Of a stretch of DNA of 64,000 nt, positions 30,261 to 39,631 are shown piece after piece; within the stretch, counting starts at the first letter, position 1; each line of letters opens with the position of its first letter. The stretch spans positions 186,001 through 250,000 of the forward strand of contig JAJYTF010000003.1 of assembly GCA_021793155.1 (NCBI GenBank), in the 5' to 3' direction. Both the position numbers and the translations under genes were made by a program. This DNA is from Pseudomonadota bacterium. GTDB taxonomy: Bacteria > Pseudomonadota > Alphaproteobacteria > Rhodospirillales > Magnetospirillaceae. The notes under the pieces were generated by a model, which worked only from the letters and a program-made list of their open reading frames with translations, was not told where the DNA came from and did not search any database.

Positions 30261-32006
30261 TCAGACCAGGACCATGCCGTCTTCGGAAATGGGCTTCTCC
30301 GCCTCGTCCTCCGGCCCCAGCAGCATCTCGTTATGGGCGGCCCCCGACGGGATCATCGGGAAGCAGTTCTCGGCCGGGTCGACCCGGCAATCGACGATCA
30401 CCGGCCGATCCACGGCGATCATCTGCTCGATCACCCCGTCCAGTTCGTCCATCTTCTCGGCCTTGAGGCCCACGGCACCGTAGGCTTCGGCCAGCTTGAC
30501 GAAATCGGGCAGCGCCGCCGAATAGCTTTCCGAATAGCGGCCGCCGTGCAGCAGCTCCTGCCATTGGCGAACCATGCCCATGTACTGGTTGTTGAGAATG
30601 AACACCTTCACCGGCAAACGATACTGGGCCAGCGTCGACATCTCCTGGATGTTCATCTGGATCGATGCTTCGCCGGCAATGTCGACAACCAGTGAATCGG
30701 GATGGGCGATCTGCACCCCCATGGCCGCGGGCAGGCCGTAGCCCATGGTGCCCAGCCCGCCCGAGGTCATCCACCGCCCGGGCTCCTCGAACTTGATGAA
30801 CTGGGCCGCCCACATCTGGTGCTGGCCGACCTCGGTGGTGATGTAGGTATCGCGCGAGCGGGTCATCTCGTAGAGCCGCTGGATGGCGTATTGCGGCTTG
30901 ATCACCTTGTCGCTGGCGCCGTAGCGCAGGCAATCGCGGGCCCGCCACTTGTCGATCTGCCCCCACCACGCCTTCAGCGCCCGGTCGTCGGCCCGGAACT
31001 GCTTGGCCTTCCACAGCTTGATCATGTCCTCGACGACATGGGCCACGTCGCCGACGATGGCCACGTCCACCGCCACGTTCTTGTTGATCGAACTGGGATC
31101 GATGTCGACGTGGATCTTCTTGGAATGGGGCGCGAAGGCGTTGATGCGCCCGGTCACCCGGTCGTCGAAGCGAGCGCCGATGCAGATCATCACGTCGCAG
31201 CCGTGCATCGCCATGTTGGCTTCATAGGTACCATGCATGCCGACCATGCCCAGCGACTGCGGATCCGAGCCCGGAAAGCCGCCCAGCCCCATCAGGGTCT
31301 GGGTGCAGGGAAAACCGGTGGTATGGACGAATTGGGTCAACAGCTGGCTTGCCGCCAGGCCCGAATTGACCACGCCGCCGCCGATGTAGAAGATCGGCCG
31401 CTTGGCCCCCGCCATCAGCTTGACGGCGTCCTCGATCGCCTTGGCGTCGCCCTTGACCTGCGGACGGTAGGTCTTGTGCTTGACCTTGGCCGGGCCGGCG
31501 TAAGTTCCCTTACCCACCAGAACGTCCTTGGGCAGGTCGATGACTACCGGGCCGGGTCGGCCGGTGCGCGCCACGTAGAACGCCTCGTGCATCACGCGGG
31601 CCACCTGGTTGGTGTCCTTGACCAGATAGTTGTGCTTGGTGCAGGGCCGGGTGATGCCGGTGGTATCGGCTTCCTGGAAGGCGTCGTTGCCGATCAAATG
31701 GGTTGGCACCTGGCCGGTCAGGCAGACCAGCGGCACCGAATCGCACATGGCGTCCAGCAGGCCGGTCACCGCATTGGTCGCGCCAGGGCCCGAGGTGACC
31801 AGCACCACGCCGACTTTCCCAGTGGAACGGGCATAACCTTCGGCCGCATGCACCGCCGCCTGCTCATGCCGGACCAGCACATGGCGCAGCCGGTTCTGTT
31901 TGAACAGCTCGTCATAGAGCGGGAGTACGGCGCCGCCCGGATACCCGAAAATTACCTCTACGCCCTGGTCGACCAGCGCCTTGAGGACCATTTCCGCTCC
32001 GGTCAT
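30261..32006 (-). CDS. ilvB: Acetolactate synthase large (catalytic) subunit
   Basis: A ThDP-dependent enzyme of 581 residues from the ATG at 32006, which has GAGG at good spacing; an in-frame ATG five codons earlier (32021) has its purine tract too close. The catalytic Glu is in VRHEQAAVHAAEGYAR (about 47), and the C-terminal ThDP motif starts at GEASIQMNIQEM (about 440) and runs through NNQYMGMVRQWQ. It makes acetolactate and acetohydroxybutyrate, the committed step of valine and isoleucine synthesis. First gene of ilvB-ilvN-ilvC. Confidence 0.95.
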   Translation of the reverse strand: MTGAEMVLKALVDQGVEVIFGYPGGAVLPLYDELFKQNRLRHVLVRHEQAAVHAAEGYARSTGKVGVVLVTSGPGATNAVTGLLDAMCDSVPLVCLTGQVPTHLIGNDAFQEADTTGITRPCTKHNYLVKDTNQVARVMHEAFYVARTGRPGPVVIDLPKDVLVGKGTYAGPAKVKHKTYRPQVKGDAKAIEDAVKLMAGAKRPIFYIGGGVVNSGLAASQLLTQFVHTTGFPCTQTLMGLGGFPGSDPQSLGMVGMHGTYEANMAMHGCDVMICIGARFDDRVTGRINAFAPHSKKIHVDIDPSSINKNVAVDVAIVGDVAHVVEDMIKLWKAKQFRADDRALKAWWGQIDKWRARDCLRYGASDKVIKPQYAIQRLYEMTRSRDTYITTEVGQHQMWAAQFIKFEEPGRWMTSGGLGTMGYGLPAAMGVQIAHPDSLVVDIAGEASIQMNIQEMSTLAQYRLPVKVFILNNQYMGMVRQWQELLHGGRYSESYSAALPDFVKLAEAYGAVGLKAEKMDELDGVIEQMIAVDRPVIVDCRVDPAENCFPMIPSGAAHNEMLLGPEDEAEKPISEDGMVLV

Positions 32007-32114
32007 CGTCTCCTCAACCATTCCTCCGCCCTTTCGCCATTCGTCGCAACACGCGGACAGCCCGACCCACCACTTGCGCCGAAAGCGCCGCGAAGGACGA
32101 AAATTAGACTCTCG

Positions 32115-33050
32115 TCAGCCCTCGGTCAACAGAAACCCATGAATATTCGCAAAGATTCTATCGCAAAAACTTTCCGAAAATTGCGCATCAAGGTGGCACC
32201 GAATATCAAGCTGGTGACGGAACCAGGTCAACTGCCGCTTGGCATAACGCCGCGTCGCCTGCTGCGCCGCGGCCACCGCCTCGTTTCGCGCCAGCCGGCC
32301 CTGGGCAAGGGCGATCAGTTCGGCGACCCCCAGCGCCTTCATGGCGGGTAGGGACGGGTCCAGGTTCAACGCCATCAGCGCCCGGACCTCGTCGAGGGCG
32401 CCGCCGTCCAGCATGGCTAGGAACCGCTGGTCGCAGGAGGCGTAAAGGGCGTCGCGCGGCGGCATCACCGCGACGGTGAAGACCCGGGCATCGAGCCGGT
32501 CGGCCGGTGGCTCCGCCTGCCAGTCGGCCAGCGACCGCCCGGTCGCCTCCAGCACTTCCCAGGCGCGCATCAGCCTTTGACTGTTGCCCGGGTCGAGACG
32601 CGCCGCCATCGCCGGGTCGCGCCGCGCCAGCTCGGCATGGAAGGCAACGTTGCCAAGGGCGGCGAAGTGCCTGCGGGTGGCTGTCCGCACGTCGTCCGGA
32701 ACCTCGGGTACCGGCGACAGGCCATCGACCAAAGCCCGGATATAAAGCCCCGTGCCGCCTGTCACCACCGGCAGCCTTCCAGCCGCCCAGGCTTCGTCGC
32801 AGGCGGCCTGGGCAAGTGCGCGCCAGCGACCGGCCGAACACAGTTCATCGGGCCCGAGGATCCCGTAAAGGCGGTGCGGGGCGCGCGCCTCTTCTGCCGG
32901 GCCGGGCCGGGCCGTCAGCACCCGCAAGGTGCGGTAAACCTGCATCGAATCGGCGTTGATCACCACACCGTCGAAGCGCTCCGCCAGGGCCAGGGCCAAA
33001 GCCGACTTCCCGGACGCCGTCGGCCCCGCCACCACCACCGCCTTCTTCAT
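32115..33050 (-). CDS. miaA: tRNA dimethylallyltransferase
   Basis: A 311-residue enzyme that adds a dimethylallyl group to A37 of tRNAs reading UNN codons. P-loop GPTASGKSAL (residues 9-18), the DSMQVYR segment, and GGTGLYIRALVDGLSP are family signatures. It is divergent from serB, from which it is separated by only about 40 bases. Confidence 0.94.
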   Translation of the reverse strand: MKKAVVVAGPTASGKSALALALAERFDGVVINADSMQVYRTLRVLTARPGPAEEARAPHRLYGILGPDELCSAGRWRALAQAACDEAWAAGRLPVVTGGTGLYIRALVDGLSPVPEVPDDVRTATRRHFAALGNVAFHAELARRDPAMAARLDPGNSQRLMRAWEVLEATGRSLADWQAEPPADRLDARVFTVAVMPPRDALYASCDQRFLAMLDGGALDEVRALMALNLDPSLPAMKALGVAELIALAQGRLARNEAVAAAQQATRRYAKRQLTWFRHQLDIRCHLDAQFSESFCDRIFANIHGFLLTEG

Positions 33051-33089
33051 CTTGCCAATAGCCCCTTCCGGGTCTTAGAACAGCCCATC

Positions 33090-33980
33090 ATGGAACACAT
33101 TCTCACCGTCATCGGCCCCACCGACAGCGTCGACGATAGCATGCTGTCGCGCCTGCGGTCCGCTCTCCAGGCCTTGGGCGCCGACACCCTTTCGCCGCAA
33201 TGGCTGGCCAAGGGACGTGCCGCCGACATCCCGTTCGGCCTGCTGGCCCCCGGTCAGGCCGACGCCGCGGCGCGGAAGGCCCTTGACGGGCAGCCCGTCG
33301 ACGTGGTCGCGCAGGAAGCGTCCAACCGCCGCAAGATGCTGCTGGTGGCCGACATGGACAGCACCATGGTGACCGGCGAGACGCTGGACGAGCTGGCCGA
33401 CTTCGCCGGGCTCAAGGACCATATCGCCGCCATCACGGCGCGCGCGATGAACGGCGAAATCGATTTTCGCGCCGCGCTCCGCGAGCGCGTCGGCCTGCTG
33501 CGAGGCCTGCCGGTGGAGACCCTGGAGAAGACCTATGATCGGGTCGCCTATACCCCCGGCGCCCGCACCCTGGTCGCCACGATGAAGGCCCACGGGGCCT
33601 TCGCCGTGCTGGTCTCGGGCGGCTTCCGCTTTTTCACCGAACGGGTCCGCCAGCATTGCGGCTTCGACCGCGACCTGGCCAATCAGCTGGAGATCGCCGA
33701 CGGTCGCCTGACCGGCCGGGTGCTCGACCCGATCCTCGACCGCAACACCAAGCTGCAGACCCTGGTGGGCATCGCCGGCGAGCGCCAGCTTCCGCTTTCC
33801 CTGACCCTGGCGGTCGGCGACGGAGCCAACGATCTCGAGATGATCAAGGCGGCCGGGCTGGGAGTCGCCTTCCACGCCAAGCCGGTGGTTGCCGCCGAGG
33901 CCCGCGTGCGCATCGACCATGGCGACCTGTCCGCCCTGCTGTTCGCCCAGGGCTATCGCGAGGATCAGTTCGTCCAGTAA
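33090..33980 (+). CDS. serB: Phosphoserine phosphatase
   Basis: A 296-residue HAD-family enzyme for the last step of serine synthesis. An N-terminal ACT-like region (1-80) precedes the catalytic DMDSTMV motif (Asp nucleophile about residue 89), the VSGGFRFFTERV motif II, and GDGANDLEMIKAAGLGV (motif III). I start at 33090 because the longer open frame is antisense to miaA. Confidence 0.95.
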   Translation: MEHILTVIGPTDSVDDSMLSRLRSALQALGADTLSPQWLAKGRAADIPFGLLAPGQADAAARKALDGQPVDVVAQEASNRRKMLLVADMDSTMVTGETLDELADFAGLKDHIAAITARAMNGEIDFRAALRERVGLLRGLPVETLEKTYDRVAYTPGARTLVATMKAHGAFAVLVSGGFRFFTERVRQHCGFDRDLANQLEIADGRLTGRVLDPILDRNTKLQTLVGIAGERQLPLSLTLAVGDGANDLEMIKAAGLGVAFHAKPVVAAEARVRIDHGDLSALLFAQGYREDQFVQ

Positions 33981-33997
33981 CCGCGCATCGCAACAAC

Positions 33998-34057
33998 GAG
34001 ATCCTTCGCCTCCGGCTCGGGATGACGAGGGCATCCCGAGCGAAAGCGAGGGATCTC
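33998..34057. repeat. REP-like palindrome between serB and the DegP-type gene
   Basis: Left arm GAGATCCTTCGCCTCCGGCT followed by CGGGATG; right arm CATCCCGAGCGAAAGCGAGG followed by GATCTC. The arms are imperfectly complementary. This is the GATCCTTCGC...GGATGAC type of intergenic repeat, seen again at 43160 and 62151. It sits between convergent genes and probably acts as a terminator. Confidence 0.7.
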
Positions 34058-34067
34058 GCGGGGGCGC

Positions 34068-35603
34068 CTACCGCTCGCTTTCCTTCTTGCTGCCGCCGTC
34101 GATGTGCAGCGGCACGAACTGGACGTCGCCCTCGCGCTGCAGCATCACCAGCACTGACCGGCGGCCGGCCTTGCGGGCAGCGTCGATCTTGCCGACCAGA
34201 TCGGCCGGCGACTTCACCGGTTCCTGCGATACCTCGACGATCACGTCGCCCGGCCGCACGCCCTTTTCCGCCGCGACCCCGGCGGGATTGACCTGCGTGA
34301 CCACCACGCCCTTGGCGTCGGGCGCCAGGTCGAAGCGTTCGCGGGTGGCCGGCGAGATGGTGGCCACCGACAGGCCCAGCGAACCGACGGTCGTCTGACC
34401 GGAGTCCTGCTTCGGCTCTGGTTTCTCGGTGGCCTTGGCCTGTTCGGTATCGCTGTCGTCCACCAGTTCGCCGACCACCGCCTTGGCCTGCATCTTCTTG
34501 CCATCCCGCCAGAAGGTGACATCGACCTCCTTGTTGATCGGCGTTTCGGCCACCATACGCGGCAGATGCCGCATGTCGGTGACATCCTTGCCGTCGAACC
34601 GGGTGATCACGTCGCCCGACTTCAACCCGGCCTTGGCCGCCGGGCCGCCGGGACTGACGCTGGCCACCAGCGCGCCGCGCTGGTCCTTGAGGCCAAGGTT
34701 CTCGGCGATCTCGTCGGTCACTGACTGGATGCGCACGCCCAGCCAACCGCGCCGCGTCTTGCCGTATTTCTGCAGGTCGGCGACTACCGGCTTGGCCATG
34801 TTCGACGGGATCGAGAAGCCGATGCCGATGGACCCGCCGGTCTGCGAGAAGATGGCGGTGTTGATGCCGATCACCTCGCCCTTCATGTTGAACAGCGGCC
34901 CGCCCGAATTGCCCTTGTTGATGGCGGCGTCGGTCTGCAGGAAGTCGTCATAGGGCCCGGCCGATATATCGCGCGAGCGGGCCGAAACGATGCCGGCGGT
35001 CACTGTGCCGCCCAGCCCGTAGGGGTTGCCGATGGCGATCACCCAGTCGCCGACCCGCATCTCGTCGGAATTGCCGAACGTGACGAAGGGCAGCTTGTTC
35101 GGTGCGTGGATGCGCAGCAGGGCAAGGTCGGCCTTGCTGTCGCGGCCGACGATGTCGGCCTTGTAGGCCTGCTCGTCGTGCAGCACGACGGTGATCTGGT
35201 CGGCATCGGCGATCACATGGTTGTTGGTCACCACCAGCCCCGACGGATCAATGATGAAACCGGAACCCAGCGCTGTGGCGCGCCGCGGCGCGGCGTCGGG
35301 CGCGCCATGCCTCTCCATGAAATCCTTGAAGAATTCCTCGAACGGAGAGCCCGGCGGGAATTGCGGCATGTCCGGCGCACGCTCGGGGTTCTTCAGGGTT
35401 TGCGTGGTGGAGATGTTGACCACGGCGGGAAGAAGGCGTTCGGCAAGATCCGCGAAGCTGTCCGGGACCGGAGCGGCGCGCGCCGTCATGGCCATGGCCA
35501 TCACCGTCACGGCCACCAGTCCGGCAAGCAGCCACTGCAACAACAGGACGTTCGAACCCGTGACAAGGCGAGCCTGTGCTCGGGCGGGTCTTCTGATGAT
35601 CAC
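34068..35603 (-). CDS. DegP/HtrA-type periplasmic serine protease (Do family)
   Basis: A 511-residue protease starting at GTG (35603), chosen because GGAGG lies seven bases upstream; an ATG ten codons earlier has none. An N-terminal hydrophobic segment is followed by the trypsin-like domain with His129 (NNHV), Asp159 (SKADLALL) and Ser233 (GNSGGP), then two PDZ domains (about 300-390 and 410-505). It degrades or refolds damaged envelope proteins and is probably regulated by envelope stress. The Gln-rich loop after residue 80 resembles the LA loop of DegP. Confidence 0.92.
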   Translation of the reverse strand: MIIRRPARAQARLVTGSNVLLLQWLLAGLVAVTVMAMAMTARAAPVPDSFADLAERLLPAVVNISTTQTLKNPERAPDMPQFPPGSPFEEFFKDFMERHGAPDAAPRRATALGSGFIIDPSGLVVTNNHVIADADQITVVLHDEQAYKADIVGRDSKADLALLRIHAPNKLPFVTFGNSDEMRVGDWVIAIGNPYGLGGTVTAGIVSARSRDISAGPYDDFLQTDAAINKGNSGGPLFNMKGEVIGINTAIFSQTGGSIGIGFSIPSNMAKPVVADLQKYGKTRRGWLGVRIQSVTDEIAENLGLKDQRGALVASVSPGGPAAKAGLKSGDVITRFDGKDVTDMRHLPRMVAETPINKEVDVTFWRDGKKMQAKAVVGELVDDSDTEQAKATEKPEPKQDSGQTTVGSLGLSVATISPATRERFDLAPDAKGVVVTQVNPAGVAAEKGVRPGDVIVEVSQEPVKSPADLVGKIDAARKAGRRSVLVMLQREGDVQFVPLHIDGGSKKESER

Positions 35604-35704
35604 CGAATTGCCTCCTTCAGGGCAAAAAGACACGGCAAGTGCCTACGATTTAGTTTTGGCCCCCCACGCGGTCAAGCAAAGGCGCAGCCGCGTCGGCACG
35701 GCCG

Positions 35705-36586
35705 TCAATGATGCCCTGGTGCGGTGGTGAAGAAACGGAAGAAATCCGAATCCGGGCTCAGCACATAGGTGGTACTGCTGTCCCCAAGGGACTGGCGATA
35801 GGCGTTCAGCGAACGATAGAAGGCGAAGAATTGCGGGTCCGCGGAAAAGGCGTCGGCATAGAGGCGATTCGCCTCGCTCTCGCCCTGGCCCCGCAGGATC
35901 TGCGCCTGGCGTTGCGCCTCGGCCAGAATGATCGTGCGTTCGCGCTCGGCGCCCGCGCGGACCTGCTGAGCCCGCTCTGCTCCCTGGGCGCGCGCTTCCG
36001 CCGCCTCGCGCTGGCGCTCCGACTCCATGCGCCGGAAAATTGCCTGACTGGTCTCCGGCGGCAGGTCGGCCCGGCGGATCCGCACGTCGACCACCGCGAC
36101 CCCCAGCGGCTTTGCCGCGGGGCTCACCTGTTGCTGGATCTCATGCATGATCTGCTCGCGCTCGGCCGAGAGCAGGCTGGGCAGCATGACGTTGCCCAGC
36201 ACCCGGCGCACCGAGTTGTTGACGATCTCGCGCAGCCGCGCCCGGGCCCCGTCCTCGGTTCGAACGGCCTGATAGAACAACAGCGGATTGGCGATGCGGA
36301 AACGGGTGTAGGTGTCGACCAGGACCCGCTTCTGGTCGGCCAGGATCATTTCTTCGGCCGGTGGGTCGAGGTCGAGCAGGCGGGCGTCATAGCGCACCAC
36401 GTCTTCGATGAACGGCTTTTTGACGTGCAGACCCGGCCCCTTGACGGGCGAGTCGGGATAGGCGACGGCACCGAAGCGCAGGACCAATGCCTGCTCGCCT
36501 TGCCGCACGATGAAGAACGATGACGACAGCAGGACCAGGACCACCAGGATGGCGATGCCGGCGCCCGCAAGGCTGACGCGCTTCAT
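35705..36586 (-). CDS. hflC: Membrane protease modulator HflC
   Basis: A 293-residue SPFH/prohibitin-domain protein with one N-terminal membrane helix (FFIVRQGEQALVLRFGAV follows it) and the HflC hallmark AEAQRQAQILRGQGESEANRLYADAF near the C-terminus. With HflK it forms a cage around FtsH on the periplasmic side. It overlaps hflK by four bases. Confidence 0.93.
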   Translation of the reverse strand: MKRVSLAGAGIAILVVLVLLSSSFFIVRQGEQALVLRFGAVAYPDSPVKGPGLHVKKPFIEDVVRYDARLLDLDPPAEEMILADQKRVLVDTYTRFRIANPLLFYQAVRTEDGARARLREIVNNSVRRVLGNVMLPSLLSAEREQIMHEIQQQVSPAAKPLGVAVVDVRIRRADLPPETSQAIFRRMESERQREAAEARAQGAERAQQVRAGAERERTIILAEAQRQAQILRGQGESEANRLYADAFSADPQFFAFYRSLNAYRQSLGDSSTTYVLSPDSDFFRFFTTAPGHH

Positions 36587-37722
36587 CGGCTGCCTCCCTG
36601 GGCGGGGGGTTGCGGTACCGCGGCGGGCTTCGCCTTGCCCAATTCGGGCAGCGGCAGATAGGGCACGACTCCCTTGGCCTGCGGATCGACGATCACCTTC
36701 TGGGCGTTCTTCAAGACGTCCTCGACGGTTTCGATGTACATGCGCCGCGCCGTCACGTCGGGCGCCAGCTTGTATGTCTGGTAGACCGAGGTGAAGCGCT
36801 TGGCCTCGCCCTCGGCCAGATCGGTGACCTGTTCACGATAGGCCTGGGCTTCCTGCACGATGCGCTCGGATTCGCCCCGAGCCCGCGGAATGATGTCGTT
36901 GCGATAGGCCTCGGCCTCGTTGCGCAGGCGCTCCTGGTCGGCCTTGGCCCGCTGCACGTCGTTGAAGGCATCGATCACTTCGGCCGGCGGGTCCGCTTTC
37001 AGCAGCTGCACCTGTGTCACCGCGATCCCCGAGCCGTAGGCGTCGAGCAGTTCCTGCATGCGGGCCCGCGTGCGGTCGCCGATGGCCTGGCGGTTCTCGA
37101 ACAGGGGCGCGCGGATAGGCAGCTGGCCGATGATCTCGCGCATCGCCGATTCGGCGACCACCTTCACCGTGCCCTCCGGATCGCGGATGTTGAACAGGTA
37201 CTTCTCGGCATCGTCCGGCTTGTCGCCGATCTTCCAGAACACCGAGAAATTGATGTCCACGATGTTCTCGTCCCCGGTCAGCATCAGACTTTCATCGGCG
37301 GTGTCGCTGCGCGCGGCGATCCGGCGGTTGTCGCCGGTCGATCGATAACCGAGCTCGATGCGGTTGATCCTGGTCACCGCCGGGGTGAGTACGGTTTCGA
37401 TCGGGCTGGGCAGATGATAGTTGAGGCCGGGCTGGGTGAAACCGACGAAACGCCCAAAGCGCAAGACCACGCCCAGTTCGTCCGGGTTGACCTTGTAGAA
37501 GCCGGTCAACCCCCACAACACAAGGCCGGCCAACACCACCAGGACAATGCCGCGCCCGCCGCCGACGCCGCCCGGCATGTACTGGCGGAATTTCTCTTGG
37601 CTTTTGCGCAGGATCTCTTCCAGGTCCGGCGGCGCACCGCCCCCGCCGGGGCCGCGCCCCCAAGGCCCCTGGCCGCCGCCCCAGGGACCGCCGCCACCTC
37701 CACCTTGCGCATTCCATGCCAT
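36583..37722 (-). CDS. hflK: Membrane protease modulator HflK
   Basis: A 379-residue SPFH protein. The start at 37722 (MAWNAQGGG) follows GAGG and opens the Gly/Pro/Trp-rich segment typical of HflK; the ATG 40 codons earlier is not supported. One transmembrane helix (about 65-85) is followed by the band domain (GVVLRFGRFVGFTQPGLNYHLP) and a coiled-coil. Partner of HflC and regulator of FtsH. Divergent from mrp. Confidence 0.93.
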   Translation of the reverse strand: MAWNAQGGGGGGPWGGGQGPWGRGPGGGGAPPDLEEILRKSQEKFRQYMPGGVGGGRGIVLVVLAGLVLWGLTGFYKVNPDELGVVLRFGRFVGFTQPGLNYHLPSPIETVLTPAVTRINRIELGYRSTGDNRRIAARSDTADESLMLTGDENIVDINFSVFWKIGDKPDDAEKYLFNIRDPEGTVKVVAESAMREIIGQLPIRAPLFENRQAIGDRTRARMQELLDAYGSGIAVTQVQLLKADPPAEVIDAFNDVQRAKADQERLRNEAEAYRNDIIPRARGESERIVQEAQAYREQVTDLAEGEAKRFTSVYQTYKLAPDVTARRMYIETVEDVLKNAQKVIVDPQAKGVVPYLPLPELGKAKPAAVPQPPAQGGSR

Positions 37723-37927
37723 AGTCAGATCCTCGTAAGATCGCGGTGTCGCGCGGCATGGTATCGCCGCCCCCCCTCCGCCGCGGCCGAACTTTGCAAC
37801 GGAGGCATTGCGCCTTATATGACAGACGGCCCCAACGTGCAACGCACGCCGCCCGATGGGACAGCGCAGCGCGGGGCCTTAATACAAAAGTTTTATGGAT
37901 ATAGGGCAACCGACGGAGAGTTCAAGA

Positions 37928-39076
37928 ATGTCAGAGGTTACTGAAAAGACGATCCTTCACGCACTCGAACAGGTCATCGATCCCGACCGCGGGAAGGACA
38001 TCGTGAGCCTCGGCATGGTCTCCGGCGTGGTTGTCAAGAACGGCCATGTGGCATTCGCCATCGAGGTCGATCCGGAGCGCGGCCCCCATCTGGAACCGAT
38101 GCGCAAGGTGGCCGAGCAGGTGGTTCATGATGTTCCCGGCGTGCTCACCGTCTCGGCGGTGCTGACGGCCGAACGGCAGGCGCCGCAGCAGGCAGCCCAG
38201 GGCCGCGGGGGCCAGGCCCACGGGCATGGACACGGGCATGGGCATGGGCATGGACACGGGCAGGAAGAGCCCCTGCTGCCCGAGGTCAAGGCGATCATCG
38301 CGGTGGCTTCGGGCAAAGGCGGCGTCGGCAAGTCGACGACGGCGGTCAACCTGGCGCTCGCGTTGAAAAGCCTGGGCCTCAGCGTGGGCATGTTCGACGC
38401 CGACGTCTTCGGTCCCTCACAGCCTCGCATGCTGGGCGTCTCGGGCGTGCAGCCGACTTCGGCCGACAGCAAGAAGATGGATCCCATCGAGGCCTACGGC
38501 CTCAAGGTCATGTCCATCGGTTTCCTGGTTCCCGAGGACGCACCGCTGGTCTGGCGTGGCCCGATGGTCATGGGCGCCCTCGAACAGTTGCTGCGCGACG
38601 TCAACTGGGGCGCGCTCGACGTACTGGTGGTCGACATGCCGCCGGGCACCGGCGACACCCAGTTGACCATGACCCAGCGGGTTCCGCTCTCCGGCGCCGT
38701 CATCGTTTCGACGCCGCAGGATATCGCCCTGCTCGACGCGCGCAAGGGCCTCAACATGTTCCGCCAGGTCAACGTGCCAGTGCTGGGCATCATCGAGAAC
38801 ATGAGCTACTACCACTGCCCGAACTGCGGGCACGAGGCGCATATTTTCGGCCATGGCGGCGCCCGCCAGGAAGCGACCAAGCTGTCCGCCGACTTCCTTG
38901 GCGAACTGCCGCTCGACATCGACATCCGCACCACCTCGGACGAAGGACGCCCGATCGTCGCGACCCAGCCCGACGGCCCCCTCGCCCAGGCCTACAAGGC
39001 CATCGCCGCCAAGGTGTGGGACAAGGTGCAGACCCTGCAGGGCGCCAAGAAGGGCCCGAAAATCGTCATGCAGTAA
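37928..39076 (+). CDS. Mrp/ApbC iron-sulfur cluster carrier with an internal (His-Gly)7 repeat
   Basis: A 382-residue ParA-like ATPase. Residues 1-85 form the MIP18/DUF59 domain, the linker (98-111) is seven consecutive His-Gly pairs, and the ATPase starts at AVASGKGGVGKSTT (deviant Walker A, about residue 125). The conserved CPNCGHE pair that holds a bridging Fe-S cluster is at about 297. It delivers Fe-S clusters to target proteins in the cytoplasm. The His-Gly linker joins two conserved domains and may bind metal. I start at 37928 (GGAGAG upstream). Confidence 0.93.
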   Translation: MSEVTEKTILHALEQVIDPDRGKDIVSLGMVSGVVVKNGHVAFAIEVDPERGPHLEPMRKVAEQVVHDVPGVLTVSAVLTAERQAPQQAAQGRGGQAHGHGHGHGHGHGHGQEEPLLPEVKAIIAVASGKGGVGKSTTAVNLALALKSLGLSVGMFDADVFGPSQPRMLGVSGVQPTSADSKKMDPIEAYGLKVMSIGFLVPEDAPLVWRGPMVMGALEQLLRDVNWGALDVLVVDMPPGTGDTQLTMTQRVPLSGAVIVSTPQDIALLDARKGLNMFRQVNVPVLGIIENMSYYHCPNCGHEAHIFGHGGARQEATKLSADFLGELPLDIDIRTTSDEGRPIVATQPDGPLAQAYKAIAAKVWDKVQTLQGAKKGPKIVMQ

Positions 39077-39082
39077 TAGTAT

Positions 39083-39125
39083 CCGCAGATTACGCAGATG
39101 GGCGCAGGTCGGCGTTCATCTGCGG
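39083..39125. repeat. Small inverted repeat between mrp and folA
   Basis: Arms CCGCAGAT (39083-39090) and ATCTGCGG (39118-39125) in the short gap between convergent genes. A candidate weak terminator or a diverged palindromic repeat. Confidence 0.35.
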
Positions 39126-39135
39126 AAGCCGCGGT

Positions 39136-39618
39136 TCAGCCTTTCTCGAAAACGACGAAGCTGTAGTTCGGATCGCCCTGGTGATCCTCGCGGCTGACTT
39201 CCCGCCAGACTGCCGGATCGGGCAGCGGGAAACGCACATCTCCCTCGTAAGCCCGATGCACCTCGGTCAGGTAGAGCCGATCGGCGAACGGCAGGGCCGC
39301 GTTGAACAGATCGGCACCGCCGATCACCATTACCTCGCCGCCGGCGGCGAGGTTTCGCCCCAGGTCCAGGGCCTGCTCGAGGGAACGGGTGACATGCACG
39401 CCCTCGGCGGCAAATTCCCCATCCCGCGTCAGCACGATGTTGGGGCGGCCGGGCAGCGGCTTGCCGATGGATTGGTAGGTCTTGCGGCCCATCACCACAG
39501 GCTTGCCCATGGTCACCCGCTTGAAATAGCGCAGATCCTCGGGCAGATGCCAAGGCAGCGTGTTGTCCTTGCCGATGACCCCGTTCGCGGCAGCGGCGAC
39601 GATCAGCGACAGCGTCAT
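39136..39618 (-). CDS. folA: Dihydrofolate reductase
   Basis: A 160-residue enzyme. N-terminal IVAAAANGVIGKDNTLPWHLPEDLRYFK contains the substrate Asp/Glu position and the Trp, followed by MGRKTYQSIGKPLPGR and the VIGGADLFN cofactor loop. It reduces dihydrofolate with NADPH. It lies 13 bases after thyA in a thyA-folA operon, which makes metabolic sense because ThyA generates dihydrofolate. Confidence 0.95.
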   Translation of the reverse strand: MTLSLIVAAAANGVIGKDNTLPWHLPEDLRYFKRVTMGKPVVMGRKTYQSIGKPLPGRPNIVLTRDGEFAAEGVHVTRSLEQALDLGRNLAAGGEVMVIGGADLFNAALPFADRLYLTEVHRAYEGDVRFPLPDPAVWREVSREDHQGDPNYSFVVFEKG

Positions 39619-39631
39619 ATCGCCACCACCA

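Noticed and set aside
38219-38260. Simple-sequence repeat in mrp considered as a non-coding satellite
   Set aside because: It is fully in frame and codes for the His-Gly linker between two conserved domains.
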